A stretch of DNA of 64,000 nucleotides from Nocardia higoensis NBRC 100133 (GTDB lineage Bacteria; Actinomycetota; Actinomycetes; Mycobacteriales; Mycobacteriaceae). Position numbers and translations under genes: made by a program. The notes beneath the pieces were generated by a model. It worked only from the letters and a program-made list of their open reading frames with translations. It was not told the origin of the DNA and did no database searches. The stretch spans positions 1 through 64,000 of the forward strand of contig NZ_BAGA01000006.1 in NCBI RefSeq assembly GCF_000308595.1, in the 5' to 3' direction. Positions 36,893 through 47,321 of the stretch are shown piece after piece. Numbering within the stretch: the first letter of the stretch is position 1; each line of letters begins with the position of its first letter.

Positions 36893-37651
36893 ATGTTCAC
36901 CGAGGAGAATTTCCAGCGGGCGTTGCGCACGCCCCGCCTGGCCCGTCCCGTGCCGGAATTCCTGAACTCCAACCGGGGCGTGCCGGTGCGCGCGATCCCC
37001 GAGCACGAACTGCAGGCCACCACCAAGGCCTGGTTCGACGACTTCGAGCGCAAGATCGATTTCTACCGCAAGCTCGACGTCGATCTGTCCTGGCTGATGG
37101 ACTGGGCCAAGAAGTACTGGTGGAGCTGGATCGACCGGGACATGAGCTACAACCACGAGCTCTACGCCGCCGACATGCGCTACACCGACGTCACCACCTT
37201 CGGGCGCACCATCGTCGGCATCGATGATTTCGTCACCTACAACATGGCCTTCTTCGCCGCCATCCCCGACTGGCGCTACGACCCGCTGCCCGGCCAGATC
37301 TACATCGACGTCACCCCGGAGGGCCGCGTCCGCACGGTCATCCGCTATATCGGCAGCGGCCACTGGAGCGGCCCGCTGCGGCTGTACCCCTACGACGAGA
37401 CCGCGCCGGTCCTCTACGGCACCGGCCGTTTCATCCAGTGCAGCGCCGTCGATCGCTACCACTTCGATGAACACGGCCTGATGGAAGAGGGCGAAACGCT
37501 CTACGACTTCCTCGACGCCACCCAGCGCGCCGGAGTCCTTCCGCGCGATGACAGCTGGCAGTTCAAGGCCCTGTTCGCCGCCTCCAAACTGCCCGCGCTG
37601 GCCGACGATCTGCGCACGCGACTGCCGCTGCCCGGATGGGCCAAACTCTGA
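36893..37651 (+). CDS. NTF2/SnoaL-like protein of unknown function
   Basis: 252 residues, rich in Trp, Tyr and Asp (WLMDWAKKYWWSWIDRDMSYN). The middle looks like an NTF2/SnoaL-type cone (YTDVTTFGRTIVGIDDFVTY, then VIRYIGSGHWSGPLRLYP). Assignment is by pattern only. Third gene of the lipase-SDR operon, 45 bases after the SDR. Possibly an isomerase, cyclase or hydrolase on the same pathway. Confidence 0.55.
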   Translation: MFTEENFQRALRTPRLARPVPEFLNSNRGVPVRAIPEHELQATTKAWFDDFERKIDFYRKLDVDLSWLMDWAKKYWWSWIDRDMSYNHELYAADMRYTDVTTFGRTIVGIDDFVTYNMAFFAAIPDWRYDPLPGQIYIDVTPEGRVRTVIRYIGSGHWSGPLRLYPYDETAPVLYGTGRFIQCSAVDRYHFDEHGLMEEGETLYDFLDATQRAGVLPRDDSWQFKALFAASKLPALADDLRTRLPLPGWAKL

Positions 37652-37715
37652 TCGCCGCAGCGTGGCGCGGGTCACGCCGGAGGAGGTAGCCACCGGTTCC
37701 AGGGTGACCGGCCGG

Positions 37716-37721
37716 TAGTCT
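37716..37721 (+). promoter_or_regulatory. -10 element (TAGTCT) of ask-asd
   Basis: TAnnnT hexamer 42 bases before the ask GTG. It leaves a leader of about 36 bases with the GGGAGG ribosome site. Confidence 0.4.
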
Positions 37722-37763
37722 GGTCTGCTGTCAGCAGCCGCAAGCGATCTGGGAGGACCTGCC

Positions 37764-40067
<2,304 letters not shown>

Positions 40068-40094
40068 GACCTCCGTGATCGAATACCGACGGGT

Positions 40095-40136
40095 GCGCCC
40101 GGTGCGAGAAATAAGGGGTTCTCTCGCACCGGGCGC
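40095..40136 (+). terminator. Strong hairpin terminator after asd
   Basis: Arms 40095-40109 and 40122-40136 (GCGCCCGGTGCGAGA and complement) pair over 15 bases around a 12-base loop. It begins 28 bases after the asd stop and is followed by TCCTGTT. Confidence 0.85.
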
Positions 40137-40142
40137 TCCTGT

Positions 40143-40148
40143 TAGCCT
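40143..40148 (+). promoter_or_regulatory. -10 element (TAGCCT) of the class IV aminotransferase gene
   Basis: TAnnnT hexamer six bases before the GTG at 40155, right after the asd terminator. Leaderless arrangement. Confidence 0.5.
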
Positions 40149-40154
40149 GCGCCG

Positions 40155-41069
40155 GTGGCGAATCCTCATGCTCAGGTCTTTCTCGGTGATCGGCTCGTAG
40201 CGGCCGAAGACGCGCACGTGGGGGTCGCCTCTTCGGCAGTGCTGTACGGCCTCAGCGTGTACACGGTGTTCCCGGTGCACGTGGACGGCTCGGCCCGCAC
40301 CGCCTTCCGGCTCCAGGATCACTTCCGGCGGCTCGAGGAGTCCTGCAAGATCATCGGCATCGACCGGTTCGCCGCGGAGTGGGACTACCCGCGCTTCGTC
40401 GCGACCGTGCGCGAACTGATCGCCGCCGATGCCCCGTCCACCGAGGTGTTCGTGCGGGCGACGGTCCACGTCTCGGCCTCGATCCCCGGCACCCGGGTGC
40501 GCGGCTGCGAGATCACCGTGAGCATGTTCGTCTACGACGCGGTGCCGATCGTTCCCCAGGACGGCATGCGCCTGAAATCCTCTCCGTGGCGGCGCATTCC
40601 GGACAATGCGATTCCCTCGCGCGCGAAAGTCAACGGCGCTTACGTGAATTCGGTGCTGGCCAAGCAGGATGCCATCGACAGCGGTTACGACGACTGCATC
40701 TTTCTCGACGGCAACGGGCACGTCTGCGAACTCAGCGCCGCCAATATCTTCCTCGTCCGCGGCGGCACCCTCATCACCCCTGATGTCTCCTGCGACATTC
40801 TCGACGGCATCAACCGCCGCACCATCCTCACCCTCGCCGCCGAGGACGGCATTCCGGTCGTCGAGCGCACGGTCGACCTGACCGAGTTGTACATCGCCGA
40901 CGAGGTTTTCGTCACCGGCACCTCCGCGGGCGTCGCGCCCGTGACCGAGGTGGACGGCCGGATCATCGCCGACGGCAAGCCGGGGCCGCTCGCCGCGGCG
41001 CTGCGCAAGCGTCACGCGGAAGCTCTTCGCGCCGACGACGCGCACGGGTGGATCACCGCGCTCGACTGA
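40155..41069 (+). CDS. Class IV PLP aminotransferase (branched-chain type)
   Basis: 304 residues of the fold-type IV family: AKVNGAYVNSVLAKQDA holds the PLP lysine region, CELSAANIFLVRGG is the conserved Glu-containing strand, and GTSAGVAPVTEVDGR is the usual C-terminal signature. Relatives act on branched-chain amino acids, D-amino acids or aminodeoxychorismate; the sequence does not decide. GTG start with a -10-like hexamer six bases upstream. Confidence 0.85.
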   Translation: MANPHAQVFLGDRLVAAEDAHVGVASSAVLYGLSVYTVFPVHVDGSARTAFRLQDHFRRLEESCKIIGIDRFAAEWDYPRFVATVRELIAADAPSTEVFVRATVHVSASIPGTRVRGCEITVSMFVYDAVPIVPQDGMRLKSSPWRRIPDNAIPSRAKVNGAYVNSVLAKQDAIDSGYDDCIFLDGNGHVCELSAANIFLVRGGTLITPDVSCDILDGINRRTILTLAAEDGIPVVERTVDLTELYIADEVFVTGTSAGVAPVTEVDGRIIADGKPGPLAAALRKRHAEALRADDAHGWITALD

Positions 41070-41184
41070 CCGCCGGCGCCTCGACCGCGCGCTGATCGGC
41101 CGGTTCCGGATCGGGTCGGCGACTGCCGTGTATGCCCACCGCATCCATCGGTGGCCGACCGACCCGCCCCGGAGACCGGACGGG

Positions 41185-42537
41185 TCAGCGGATTCCGGGA
41201 GTGCGGGGATCGGTGCCCAGGCAGGTCAGCAGGAAACAGCCGGGCGGCGCGTCGGCGAACGGCGCGGCCAGCTGATAGTCGAGGCAGGAGAACACGGTGC
41301 AGTTCTCGTAGGCGGCGGGCCCGAAGCCGAAGACCGAGGTCAGCAGGTCGGTGTCGAGGTAGCGGGCCGGGTTCGTGTTCAGCGGCGGCTCCACATAGGG
41401 GGCGGGTTCGCCGAGCGGGCGGTCGGGCATCGCGGCGGCCAGCCTGCGGAAGAACTCGTGCGGCAGTTCGCGGAAGTTCTGCAGCACCCCCTGCGGGCCC
41501 TGACTGCTCACATTGCCGAACACGCCCGTCCACACCACCACCAGATCCAGGCTCGGCACGATGAACACGTTCTGCATCCCGAGCCCCGACATCGCGTAGG
41601 TGTCGGGCGGCATGAACTCCGGAATGTCGGTGCAGCCGCTGCCCCGCCAGAACAGGTAGCCGTAGCAACTGTTGGCGGGGGAGGGGGCACGGGCCTCGCG
41701 CAGATACCCGGCCGAGACGATCTGCCGGTCACCCCACCGGCCGTCGTTCGCGACGAGCAGGCCGAGTTTCGCGAAATCGTCCGGCGGGATCATCAGGTGC
41801 GCGTACCCGTAGGTATTACCCGAACGGTCCCGCGCCCAGTAATAGTCGCTGCGCTGAATTCCCAGCGGGCCGAACAATTCCCGCTGCGCGAACTGCTGCA
41901 GCGGTTCACCCACCGCCAGTTCGACGACATAGGCGAGCAGATCCACATTGCGCTGGCTGTAGCTGAACACCGTGCCCGGCTCGCTCACCAGCGGCACGCC
42001 CAGCGCCTGCACCGCGCTGTTCGGGTCGATCGGGATGGCGCCGGTGATCCCCTCGGTGAGCACGGCGGCCTTCATTCCGGAGGTCTCGGTGAGCAGGTTG
42101 TGCACGGTGATGGCGCGATGTTCGGCGTCACCGAGCCCGGCCGGCAGATATCGATCGATGGGAGCGTGCAATTCGAGCACGCCGCGATCGATCGCCATCC
42201 CCGCGAGCAGCGAGACCACGCTCTTGGTGGAACTCCACACATTCCACGGGACGCGTCCGGTCTCCGCGTTGTCCGGTCCCTCACCGACCAGGCAGTTGTT
42301 CCGGAAGATCTGCACATTGAACCGATTTCGCCCGGCCGCGAAACGCAGTGCCGCGTCGAGCGCGTCGGCGTCGAACCCCGCGGACTCCGGAGTCGCGCGC
42401 TGCGGCGTCCGGCCGGAATCGACCGTGCATGCCGCGCGCGGCTGCGCCTGCGCCACACCGGAAATCGCTCCGGAGGCCACCGCCGTCCCCGCGACCACAG
42501 CCATCGTCGCCACTGCGGCCAGGAATCCGCGCACCAT
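41185..42537 (-). CDS. Secreted serine hydrolase of the beta-lactamase / DD-peptidase fold
   Basis: 450 residues. A signal peptide spans about 1-32 (ends AQAQ). SxxK motif SSTK with Ser102, YSQRN as the YxN element, and a third motif area near GLGMQNVF. Class C-like esterase or peptidase rather than a true beta-lactamase, judging by the many extracellular relatives in actinobacteria. ATG at 42537; TAACCT eight bases upstream suggests a leaderless message. Substrate unknown. Confidence 0.82.
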   Translation of the reverse strand: MVRGFLAAVATMAVVAGTAVASGAISGVAQAQPRAACTVDSGRTPQRATPESAGFDADALDAALRFAAGRNRFNVQIFRNNCLVGEGPDNAETGRVPWNVWSSTKSVVSLLAGMAIDRGVLELHAPIDRYLPAGLGDAEHRAITVHNLLTETSGMKAAVLTEGITGAIPIDPNSAVQALGVPLVSEPGTVFSYSQRNVDLLAYVVELAVGEPLQQFAQRELFGPLGIQRSDYYWARDRSGNTYGYAHLMIPPDDFAKLGLLVANDGRWGDRQIVSAGYLREARAPSPANSCYGYLFWRGSGCTDIPEFMPPDTYAMSGLGMQNVFIVPSLDLVVVWTGVFGNVSSQGPQGVLQNFRELPHEFFRRLAAAMPDRPLGEPAPYVEPPLNTNPARYLDTDLLTSVFGFGPAAYENCTVFSCLDYQLAAPFADAPPGCFLLTCLGTDPRTPGIR

Positions 42538-42545
42538 AGGTCGGG

Positions 42546-42551
42546 AGGTTA
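42546..42551 (-). promoter_or_regulatory. -10 element (TAACCT) of the serine hydrolase gene
   Basis: Minus-strand TAnnnT hexamer eight bases before the ATG at 42537. Confidence 0.4.
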
Positions 42552-42631
42552 CCGGTAAGTACGCCCGGTCGCCGCCGTCTCGGGGTGAACCGTCGACTTC
42601 ACGACGAGCCCGTATCCGTTCGCCCGGGTTT

Positions 42632-43906
42632 CTACACGCCATGTGCCTGATCCGAATGCCGTCCGCCGGTCGCGCGCAACGCGTACCAGCCCGCACCTAC
42701 CGCCAGTACCGCCGCTCCGGTCAGCACCGAGGGCAGCGGCAGGGCCGACGCCACCACGGCGCATCCGCCCGCCCCGACCACCGGAATCCACCGGGCGGGC
42801 CGTCCTTCCTCGGCTCCCAGGGTGCCGGCCGAGACATTCGCGACCAGGTAATAGATCAGCACGGTGAACGAGGAGAACCCGATCGCCGCTCGCAGGTCGA
42901 ACAACAGCACCGCCCCCGCGACCACCGCGCCCACCACCAGCTCCGCCCGATGCGGTACCCCGAAGCGCGGATGCACCGCCGACAGCGCCGCGGGCAGATA
43001 CGCGTCCCGTGCCATCGCCAGCGTCGTGCGCGAGACGCCGAGCAGAAGGGCCAGCAGTGAACCGCCCGCGGCCAGCACGGCCCCTGCCCGCACCAGCGGC
43101 GCAAGCCCCGGCGCCCCCGCCGCGGTCACGACCTGCGCCAGCGGATCGGCGGACCCGGCCAGCCCGGCCGAACCCAGCGTCAGCAGCGCCGCCACCGCAA
43201 CCAGCAGATAGACCCCCAGCGCGATGGCGAGGGCGATCAGCACGGCGCGGGGGATGGTCCGTTCGGGCGCGCGGACCTCCTCGCCGAGCGTGGCGATCCT
43301 GGCGTATCCGGCGAACGCGAAGAACAACAGCCCGGCGGCCTCGAGCACGCCGCCCGGCCCGATCCGCTCCGTCACTCCGGCCGCGCTCGTATGCCCTCCG
43401 GCGAGCCCGGTCACCACGACGACGGTGAGCACGCTCAGCGTCGCACCCACCAGAATCCGCGTGGCCAGTGCCGACTTGTGCACCCCGGTGTAGTTCAGCG
43501 CGGTGATCGCCACGACCGAGGCCACCGCCACCGCCCGCGCGTATTCGGGCCAGGCGTAGTGCCCGACCGTCAGCGCCATCGCCGCGCAGGAGGCGGTCTT
43601 GCCGACGACGAACCCCCACCCGGCCAGATATCCCCAGAACGGTCCGAGCCGCTCCCGCCCGTACACATAGGCCCCGCCGGAAACCGGATAGCGAGCGGCC
43701 AGCCGGGCGGTGGAGGTGGCGTTGCAATAGGCCAGCAGCGCGGCCACCGCGAGGGCGAGCAACAGCCACGGCCCCGCCGCACCCGCCGCCGGTGCGAGCG
43801 CGGCGAAGATGCCCGCGCCGAGCATGGAGCCCAGTCCGATGGTCACCGAATCGGCGAGGCCGAGTCTGCGGTGCAGGGCATCGCCCCTGCCGGACGCCGA
43901 AGTCAT
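42632..43906 (-). CDS. APC family amino acid permease
   Basis: 424 residues, about twelve transmembrane segments. The N-terminal VTIGLGSMLGAGIFAALAPAAGAAG is the APC signature, and FAFAGYARIATLGEEVRAPERTIPRA is the loop before TM7. Substrate not predictable. Same strand as the serine hydrolase, 94 bases upstream of it. The 297 bases between its start and the furA frame show no other gene. Confidence 0.88.
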   Translation of the reverse strand: MTSASGRGDALHRRLGLADSVTIGLGSMLGAGIFAALAPAAGAAGPWLLLALAVAALLAYCNATSTARLAARYPVSGGAYVYGRERLGPFWGYLAGWGFVVGKTASCAAMALTVGHYAWPEYARAVAVASVVAITALNYTGVHKSALATRILVGATLSVLTVVVVTGLAGGHTSAAGVTERIGPGGVLEAAGLLFFAFAGYARIATLGEEVRAPERTIPRAVLIALAIALGVYLLVAVAALLTLGSAGLAGSADPLAQVVTAAGAPGLAPLVRAGAVLAAGGSLLALLLGVSRTTLAMARDAYLPAALSAVHPRFGVPHRAELVVGAVVAGAVLLFDLRAAIGFSSFTVLIYYLVANVSAGTLGAEEGRPARWIPVVGAGGCAVVASALPLPSVLTGAAVLAVGAGWYALRATGGRHSDQAHGV

Positions 43907-44221
43907 AGGTGCATCCTGGCCCCCGACGGCAACCTGTTCGTGCCGAACAGGCGAACAACAGGCGCCGCGGACAGCGAAACGCCGCCAGTTCCGGGGGGTG
44001 GACCTGGCGGCGCTTCGGTGTCGACGCCCCACAAGCGCCTCTCGGCGAGTGGTCGCACGCAGCGACAGAAGGGTTGAGGCCCGGGGCTGTCCGGACGCCG
44101 ACAGCTGCTACAACCGGCCACCTCGCACGGGCATTCCGGCCGCAGGTCGTGGCCTATCTCACCCCGCGATGTGCGCCACCTTTACTTGATCGATTCCAAT
44201 TGAATGCCCAAATATGGAGGA

Positions 44222-44653
44222 ATGCACACCGACACCGTCGACCCCCGCGAGTGGCTGCGCGCCGCCGGCCTGCGCGTGACCGCTCCGCGTATCGCGGTGC
44301 TCGAGGCCGTCGTCGCCCGCCCGCATGCCGATGCCGACACCATCGCCGCCGACGTGCGCGCGGCCATCGGCTCGGTCTCCACCCAGGGCATCTACGACGT
44401 CCTGCACGCCTGTGTCGGCGCCGGACTGCTGCGCCGCATCGAGCCCGCGGGTTCGCCCGCGCTGTTCGAGGCCCGCATCGGCGACAACCATCACCACCTC
44501 GTCTGCCGCCGCTGCAGCGCGGTCGCGGACGTGGATTGCGCGATCGGCCCGGCCCCCTGCCTGGACCCCTCGGAGACACACGGCTACGCCGTCGACGAAG
44601 CCGAAGTCGTGTTCTGGGGACTGTGTCCGCAGTGCCGAGCCGTAGTGAACTGA
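44222..44653 (+). CDS. furA: Fur family regulator, FurA type
   Basis: 143 residues. Winged helix (LRAAGLRVTAPRIAVLEAV), then the metal-binding GDNHHHLVCRRCS and C-terminal CPQC. Closely resembles mycobacterial FurA, which represses katG in response to iron or oxidation. ATG at 44222 gives the same N-terminal length as M. tuberculosis FurA; however, the GGAGG is only one base from it, and 44204 is an alternative. No katG follows; a terminator comes 41 bases after the stop. Confidence 0.88.
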   Translation: MHTDTVDPREWLRAAGLRVTAPRIAVLEAVVARPHADADTIAADVRAAIGSVSTQGIYDVLHACVGAGLLRRIEPAGSPALFEARIGDNHHHLVCRRCSAVADVDCAIGPAPCLDPSETHGYAVDEAEVVFWGLCPQCRAVVN

Positions 44654-44693
44654 CGATCTTCCCGTCCGGCCGACCAAGGGGCCGCCGGACCCA

Positions 44694-44728
44694 ACGGGCG
44701 AGTGCGCATCACGCACTCGCCCGTTTTT
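44694..44728 (+). terminator. Classic terminator after furA
   Basis: Arms 44694-44706 and 44712-44724 (ACGGGCGAGTGCG and complement) pair without mismatch around a CATCA loop, followed by a run of five T. Confidence 0.92.
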
Positions 44729-44732
44729 CTTG

Positions 44733-44810
44733 CTAGAGCAGGCCCCACCAATACAGGAGACAGGCCGCCAGCCAGACCACCAAGGTTTGCATCGTCACTC
44801 CCATCGTCAT
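44733..44810 (-). CDS. Tiny hydrophobic peptide, putative single-pass membrane protein
   Basis: A 25-codon ORF on the minus strand, whose last 19 codons read MQTLVVWLAACLLYWWGLL. It is almost wholly hydrophobic and long enough to cross a membrane once. Starts at ATG 44810 or, with GGAG just upstream, at ATG 44792. It ends five bases from the furA terminator. Too short for reliable recognition; a chance ORF remains possible. Confidence 0.3.
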   Translation of the reverse strand: MTMGVTMQTLVVWLAACLLYWWGLL

Positions 44811-45009
44811 CGCGCATCTCAATCATCGTCCGCGTTGCCACCACTTGTTAGCAGAACGGTGGCCGCCGACCCATTCGGCCGTACAAGGTCTTCTTAAGAG
44901 CCTGTCAAGAAGCAGGCCGCATTGTCATACCCAACACCGGGCCACCCGGAACCGGTGCCGAGGTCACAAAGACCTCCACAGACCACCACCGCGGTGGGAA
45001 CCCCAGGCG

Positions 45010-45039
45010 CGACCTGTCTTTTCGAGGGGTGGCAGGTCG
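45010..45039. repeat. Hairpin 1 of the CGAGGGGTG-loop family
   Basis: CGACCTG (45010-45016) pairs with CAGGTCG (45033-45039). The loop holds TTCGAGGGGT (45021-45030), differing only at its first two bases from the loops of hairpins 2 and 3. Confidence 0.55.
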
Positions 45040-45055
45040 TTGCCTCGGCGGTGCA

Positions 45056-45097
45056 ACCGGCCGGGTCGGTCCACGAGGGGTGACCGACCCGGCCGGT
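45056..45097. repeat. Hairpin 2 of the CGAGGGGTG-loop family
   Basis: ACCGGCCGGGTCGGTC (45056-45071) pairs over 16 bases with 45082-45097; the loop is CACGAGGGGT (45072-45081). Confidence 0.7.
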
Positions 45098-45186
45098 CCA
45101 TTTCACCGGCGATGGCGCTTCCCGGAGCTCGCGGCGGCGTGCCGCTGCCGACGGTAACCACGCTGCCGCACCGAACCCACCGACCC

Positions 45187-45224
45187 CGGGCGGGCCGGTT
45201 CACGAGGGGTGACCGGCCCGCCCG
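45187..45224. repeat. Hairpin 3 of the CGAGGGGTG-loop family
   Basis: 45187-45200 pairs with 45211-45224 over 14 positions, one of them a wobble. The loop CACGAGGGGT (45201-45210) is identical to that of hairpin 2, although the stem sequence differs. Confidence 0.7.
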
Positions 45225-45300
45225 CGAGGTGAGCGAAGAGCCCCCGGCCGGCGTCGGCGATACTCCGGCCGGGGCCCGATGTGCTTGCGGAACCGCCCGC

Positions 45301-45872
45301 CGAGCATGCCCCGTCTACAAACACCTGGGCCTGCTCTCCCGCTACGAAGGCCACATCACCCTCGCCGGCGAGCGCCAGGACGTCGAAGGCCTGTGCTCCT
45401 TCGAATACGGCGCCTGCCCCAGCGCCCACCTGCTGCGCGATGCCCCGCTGCCCGCCACCCTCGAGGCGCCCCTCGACCACTTCGTCACCACATCGTCAAC
45501 CTCGACGACGCGAATCAGGTCCTGCTGAGCAGGTATTCGATCGGCGGCCGCCCTCTGATGACCTTCGCCCTGCATCGCGGCCTCGACAGCTACACCACCG
45601 CTTACCACGACACCACCTTCGAAGTCGTCGAGTACGCCGACGAGCCGACGCCCATCGCCGCGGGCCCCGCGATGCGCCTGCCCCGCCGCACCCGGTTCAC
45701 CGTCCGTGACCGGGGCCGGGTCTGGCTCGTCGTCGAGGCCGACATGGACAGCCCGTTCACCTACGGCCTGGGCAGCGGCTTCGTCAGCGGCTTCGGCTAC
45801 AGCGGCGAATGGCGGGGCGCCGCCCTCACCGGTCGCGGATACGTCGAATACATCGACCGCCGCAACGGCTGA
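45301..45872 (+). pseudogene. Frameshifted, N-terminally truncated conserved protein
   Basis: Two plus-strand frames carry consecutive parts of one protein. Bases about 45310-45486 read YKHLGLLSRYEGHITLAG, FEYGACPS and so on. From 45489 the frame shifts and continues HIVNLDDANQVLLSRYS to SPFTYGLGSGFVSGFGYSGEWRG and a final GRGYVEYID. Together they look like the C-terminal two thirds of a mycobacterial-type protein of unknown function. Two extra bases (or one missing) near 45487 cause the break, and no N-terminus or start is found upstream. The last part alone could start at ATG 45558. Confidence 0.6.
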
Positions 45873-46064
45873 CCGGCAGCAGACCCGCCCGCGAGCAGCT
45901 CCCTCGCCGACGGACCTCGGAAGATAACCGTCACCGGAGGGATTATTCGGCGAATTTTTGGCAATCACAGAGGTGCTGCATGTCGCCGAGACGGGTGTTC
46001 GCACGACCTGCGGTCCTTGAGCGGAATCCGTGCACCAACCGAACACGAGGAAATGAGGGACGCG

Positions 46065-46517
46065 ATGACGAGCACGCAGCCGACCAAGTCCACGGGCGCC
46101 GGGGGCGAGGAGACGTCGCTCCTGGTGAGTTCGCAGGGCACGACGACCGTCGCCGACACGGTCGTATCCAAGATCGCCGGTATCGCGACGCGCGAGGTCA
46201 GTGGCGTGCACGCCCTCGGCGGCGGGGCGCAGCGCATGGTCGGCGCGTTGCGCGAGCGCATTCCCGGCGCGAGCGTCAATCAGTCGCAGGGCGTCTCGGT
46301 GGAGGTCGGCGAGAAGCAGACCGCGATCGACATCGATATCGTCGCCGACTACGGCGTGTCCATCACCGATCTGGCGACGGGTATCCGGCGCAACGTGATC
46401 GCGGCCATCGAGCGGATGACCGGCCTCGAGGTCACGGAGGTCAACATCACCGTGCACGACGTGTACCTGCCGCAGCCCGAGGACGAGTCCAAGGTAGTCC
46501 CGCCGCGGGTGCAGTGA
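46065..46517 (+). CDS. Asp23/Gls24 family envelope stress protein
   Basis: 150 residues. The Asp23 core has TTVADTVVSKIAGIATREVSGVHAL, then VSVEVGEKQTAIDIDIVADYGVSI and the C-terminal VTEVNITVHDVYLPQP. These proteins are soluble but held at the membrane by AmaP and respond to cell-wall stress. First gene of a seven-gene operon. ATG at 46065 with GAGGGA upstream. Farther up, GGAAG at 45919 and GGGATT at 45939, 15 bases apart, weakly resemble a SigF-type promoter. Confidence 0.88.
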   Translation: MTSTQPTKSTGAGGEETSLLVSSQGTTTVADTVVSKIAGIATREVSGVHALGGGAQRMVGALRERIPGASVNQSQGVSVEVGEKQTAIDIDIVADYGVSITDLATGIRRNVIAAIERMTGLEVTEVNITVHDVYLPQPEDESKVVPPRVQ

Positions 46518-46518
46518 C

Positions 46519-46845
46519 ATGCCCGCCGCTGCGGAGCCGGCGGCCGGCCGGGACGACGCGGGCGGGCGCGCGGATCGCATCGCCGCGGCGGTGACGGCTG
46601 TCCCCGGCGTCGCCGGTCTGCACCCGGGCATGTTCGGTGAGGCCGCCACGTACCTGCCCGGCCGTCGCGTCGCCGGGATCCGCGTCGGGGAGCGCGGCGT
46701 CGACATCCATGTGAGCGTGCGATTCGGGGTCCCGATCGCGCAGGTGGCGGAGCGGATACGGGCCGCTGTCGCCGCGATCGACGCAGGCCCGGTCAGCATC
46801 ATGGTCGAAGACGTGTTGCCCGCGGGCGCCGACGGCGGTGCGTGA
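46519..46845 (+). CDS. Asp23-like small protein
   Basis: 108 residues, one base after the previous stop. IAAAVTAVPGVAGLHPG, then VDIHVSVRFGVPIAQVAERIRAAV and VEDVLP mirror the Asp23 core in a shortened form. Probably partners with the other Asp23 proteins of the operon. Confidence 0.65.
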   Translation: MPAAAEPAAGRDDAGGRADRIAAAVTAVPGVAGLHPGMFGEAATYLPGRRVAGIRVGERGVDIHVSVRFGVPIAQVAERIRAAVAAIDAGPVSIMVEDVLPAGADGGA

Positions 46846-47117
46846 TGCCGCAGTGGGAGCGCTACGCCGGTCGCACCTCCGCCCGCAGAGCGGCGGCCCG
46901 GCAGTTGCACCCGGACCGTGGTGGCGATCCGGCCGAGTTCGTCGCCGCCCTCGCCTCGATCGACCGGGCGTTTCCCGGTGAGTCGCCTGCGCGCGCCGCG
47001 ACGGTGGTCACGGTGCGCCACACCACGGCAGGCACCTGGAAAGTGCGGATGCGCCGGGTCCGCGACAGGGCGCGGCGCACCCCGCGTGTGTGTAGACGGC
47101 GGTACGTCACGCTCTGA
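46845..47117 (+). CDS. Small basic protein with J-domain-like HPD motif
   Basis: 90 residues, very Arg-rich. RRAAARQLHPDRGGDPAEFVAAL followed by IDRAF resembles helix II-loop-helix III of a DnaJ J-domain, with His22-Pro23-Asp24. The usual helix I is not clear and the C-terminal half is a basic strand-helix. Its ATG overlaps the previous stop by one base. Might recruit Hsp70 (DnaK) to the envelope-stress complex; this is inference. Confidence 0.5.
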   Translation: MPQWERYAGRTSARRAAARQLHPDRGGDPAEFVAALASIDRAFPGESPARAATVVTVRHTTAGTWKVRMRRVRDRARRTPRVCRRRYVTL

Positions 47118-47141
47118 CCCGCCCGGACTACGGAGGTAGCA

Positions 47142-47321
47142 ATGACAACATCGTCTCTCGGCCTGATCGCGGGTCTGCTCCTCGGCGTCGCCGCTGCCGC
47201 CGGTGGCTTCGGGGGATTCCTGATCGCCCTGCTGCTCGGCGCCGTCGGCTACGTGATCGGTGGACAGCGCGACGGTGAGATCGACCTGGCGGCCGCGTTC
47301 CGGGGTCGCGGCCGTGACTAG
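47142..47321 (+). CDS. Small membrane protein, DUF2273-like
   Basis: 59 residues: two closely spaced hydrophobic helices (LGLIAGLLLGVAAAAGGFGGF, then LIALLLGAVGYVIGG) and a charged end. Small DUF2273 proteins accompany Asp23/AmaP operons in Gram-positive bacteria. ATG preceded by GGAGGTAG. Its stop overlaps the next GTG. Confidence 0.72.
   Translation: MTTSSLGLIAGLLLGVAAAAGGFGGFLIALLLGAVGYVIGGQRDGEIDLAAAFRGRGRD

Larger units (their letters stand above)
44811..45300. other. Gene-poor stretch with three related hairpins
   Basis: About 490 bases with no supportable gene. The open frame on the plus strand through here does not look coding (Arg/Pro/Gly-rich, no ribosome site). It contains three stem-loops at 45010-45039, 45056-45097 and 45187-45224, described separately, and leads into a frameshifted gene. 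Confidence 0.6.

Noticed and set aside
44845..45528. Plus-strand ORF of 227 codons through the hairpin region
   Set aside because: The first 150 codons are Arg/Pro/Gly-rich and cross the three hairpins. Only the last 60 resemble a protein, and they belong to the frameshifted gene.
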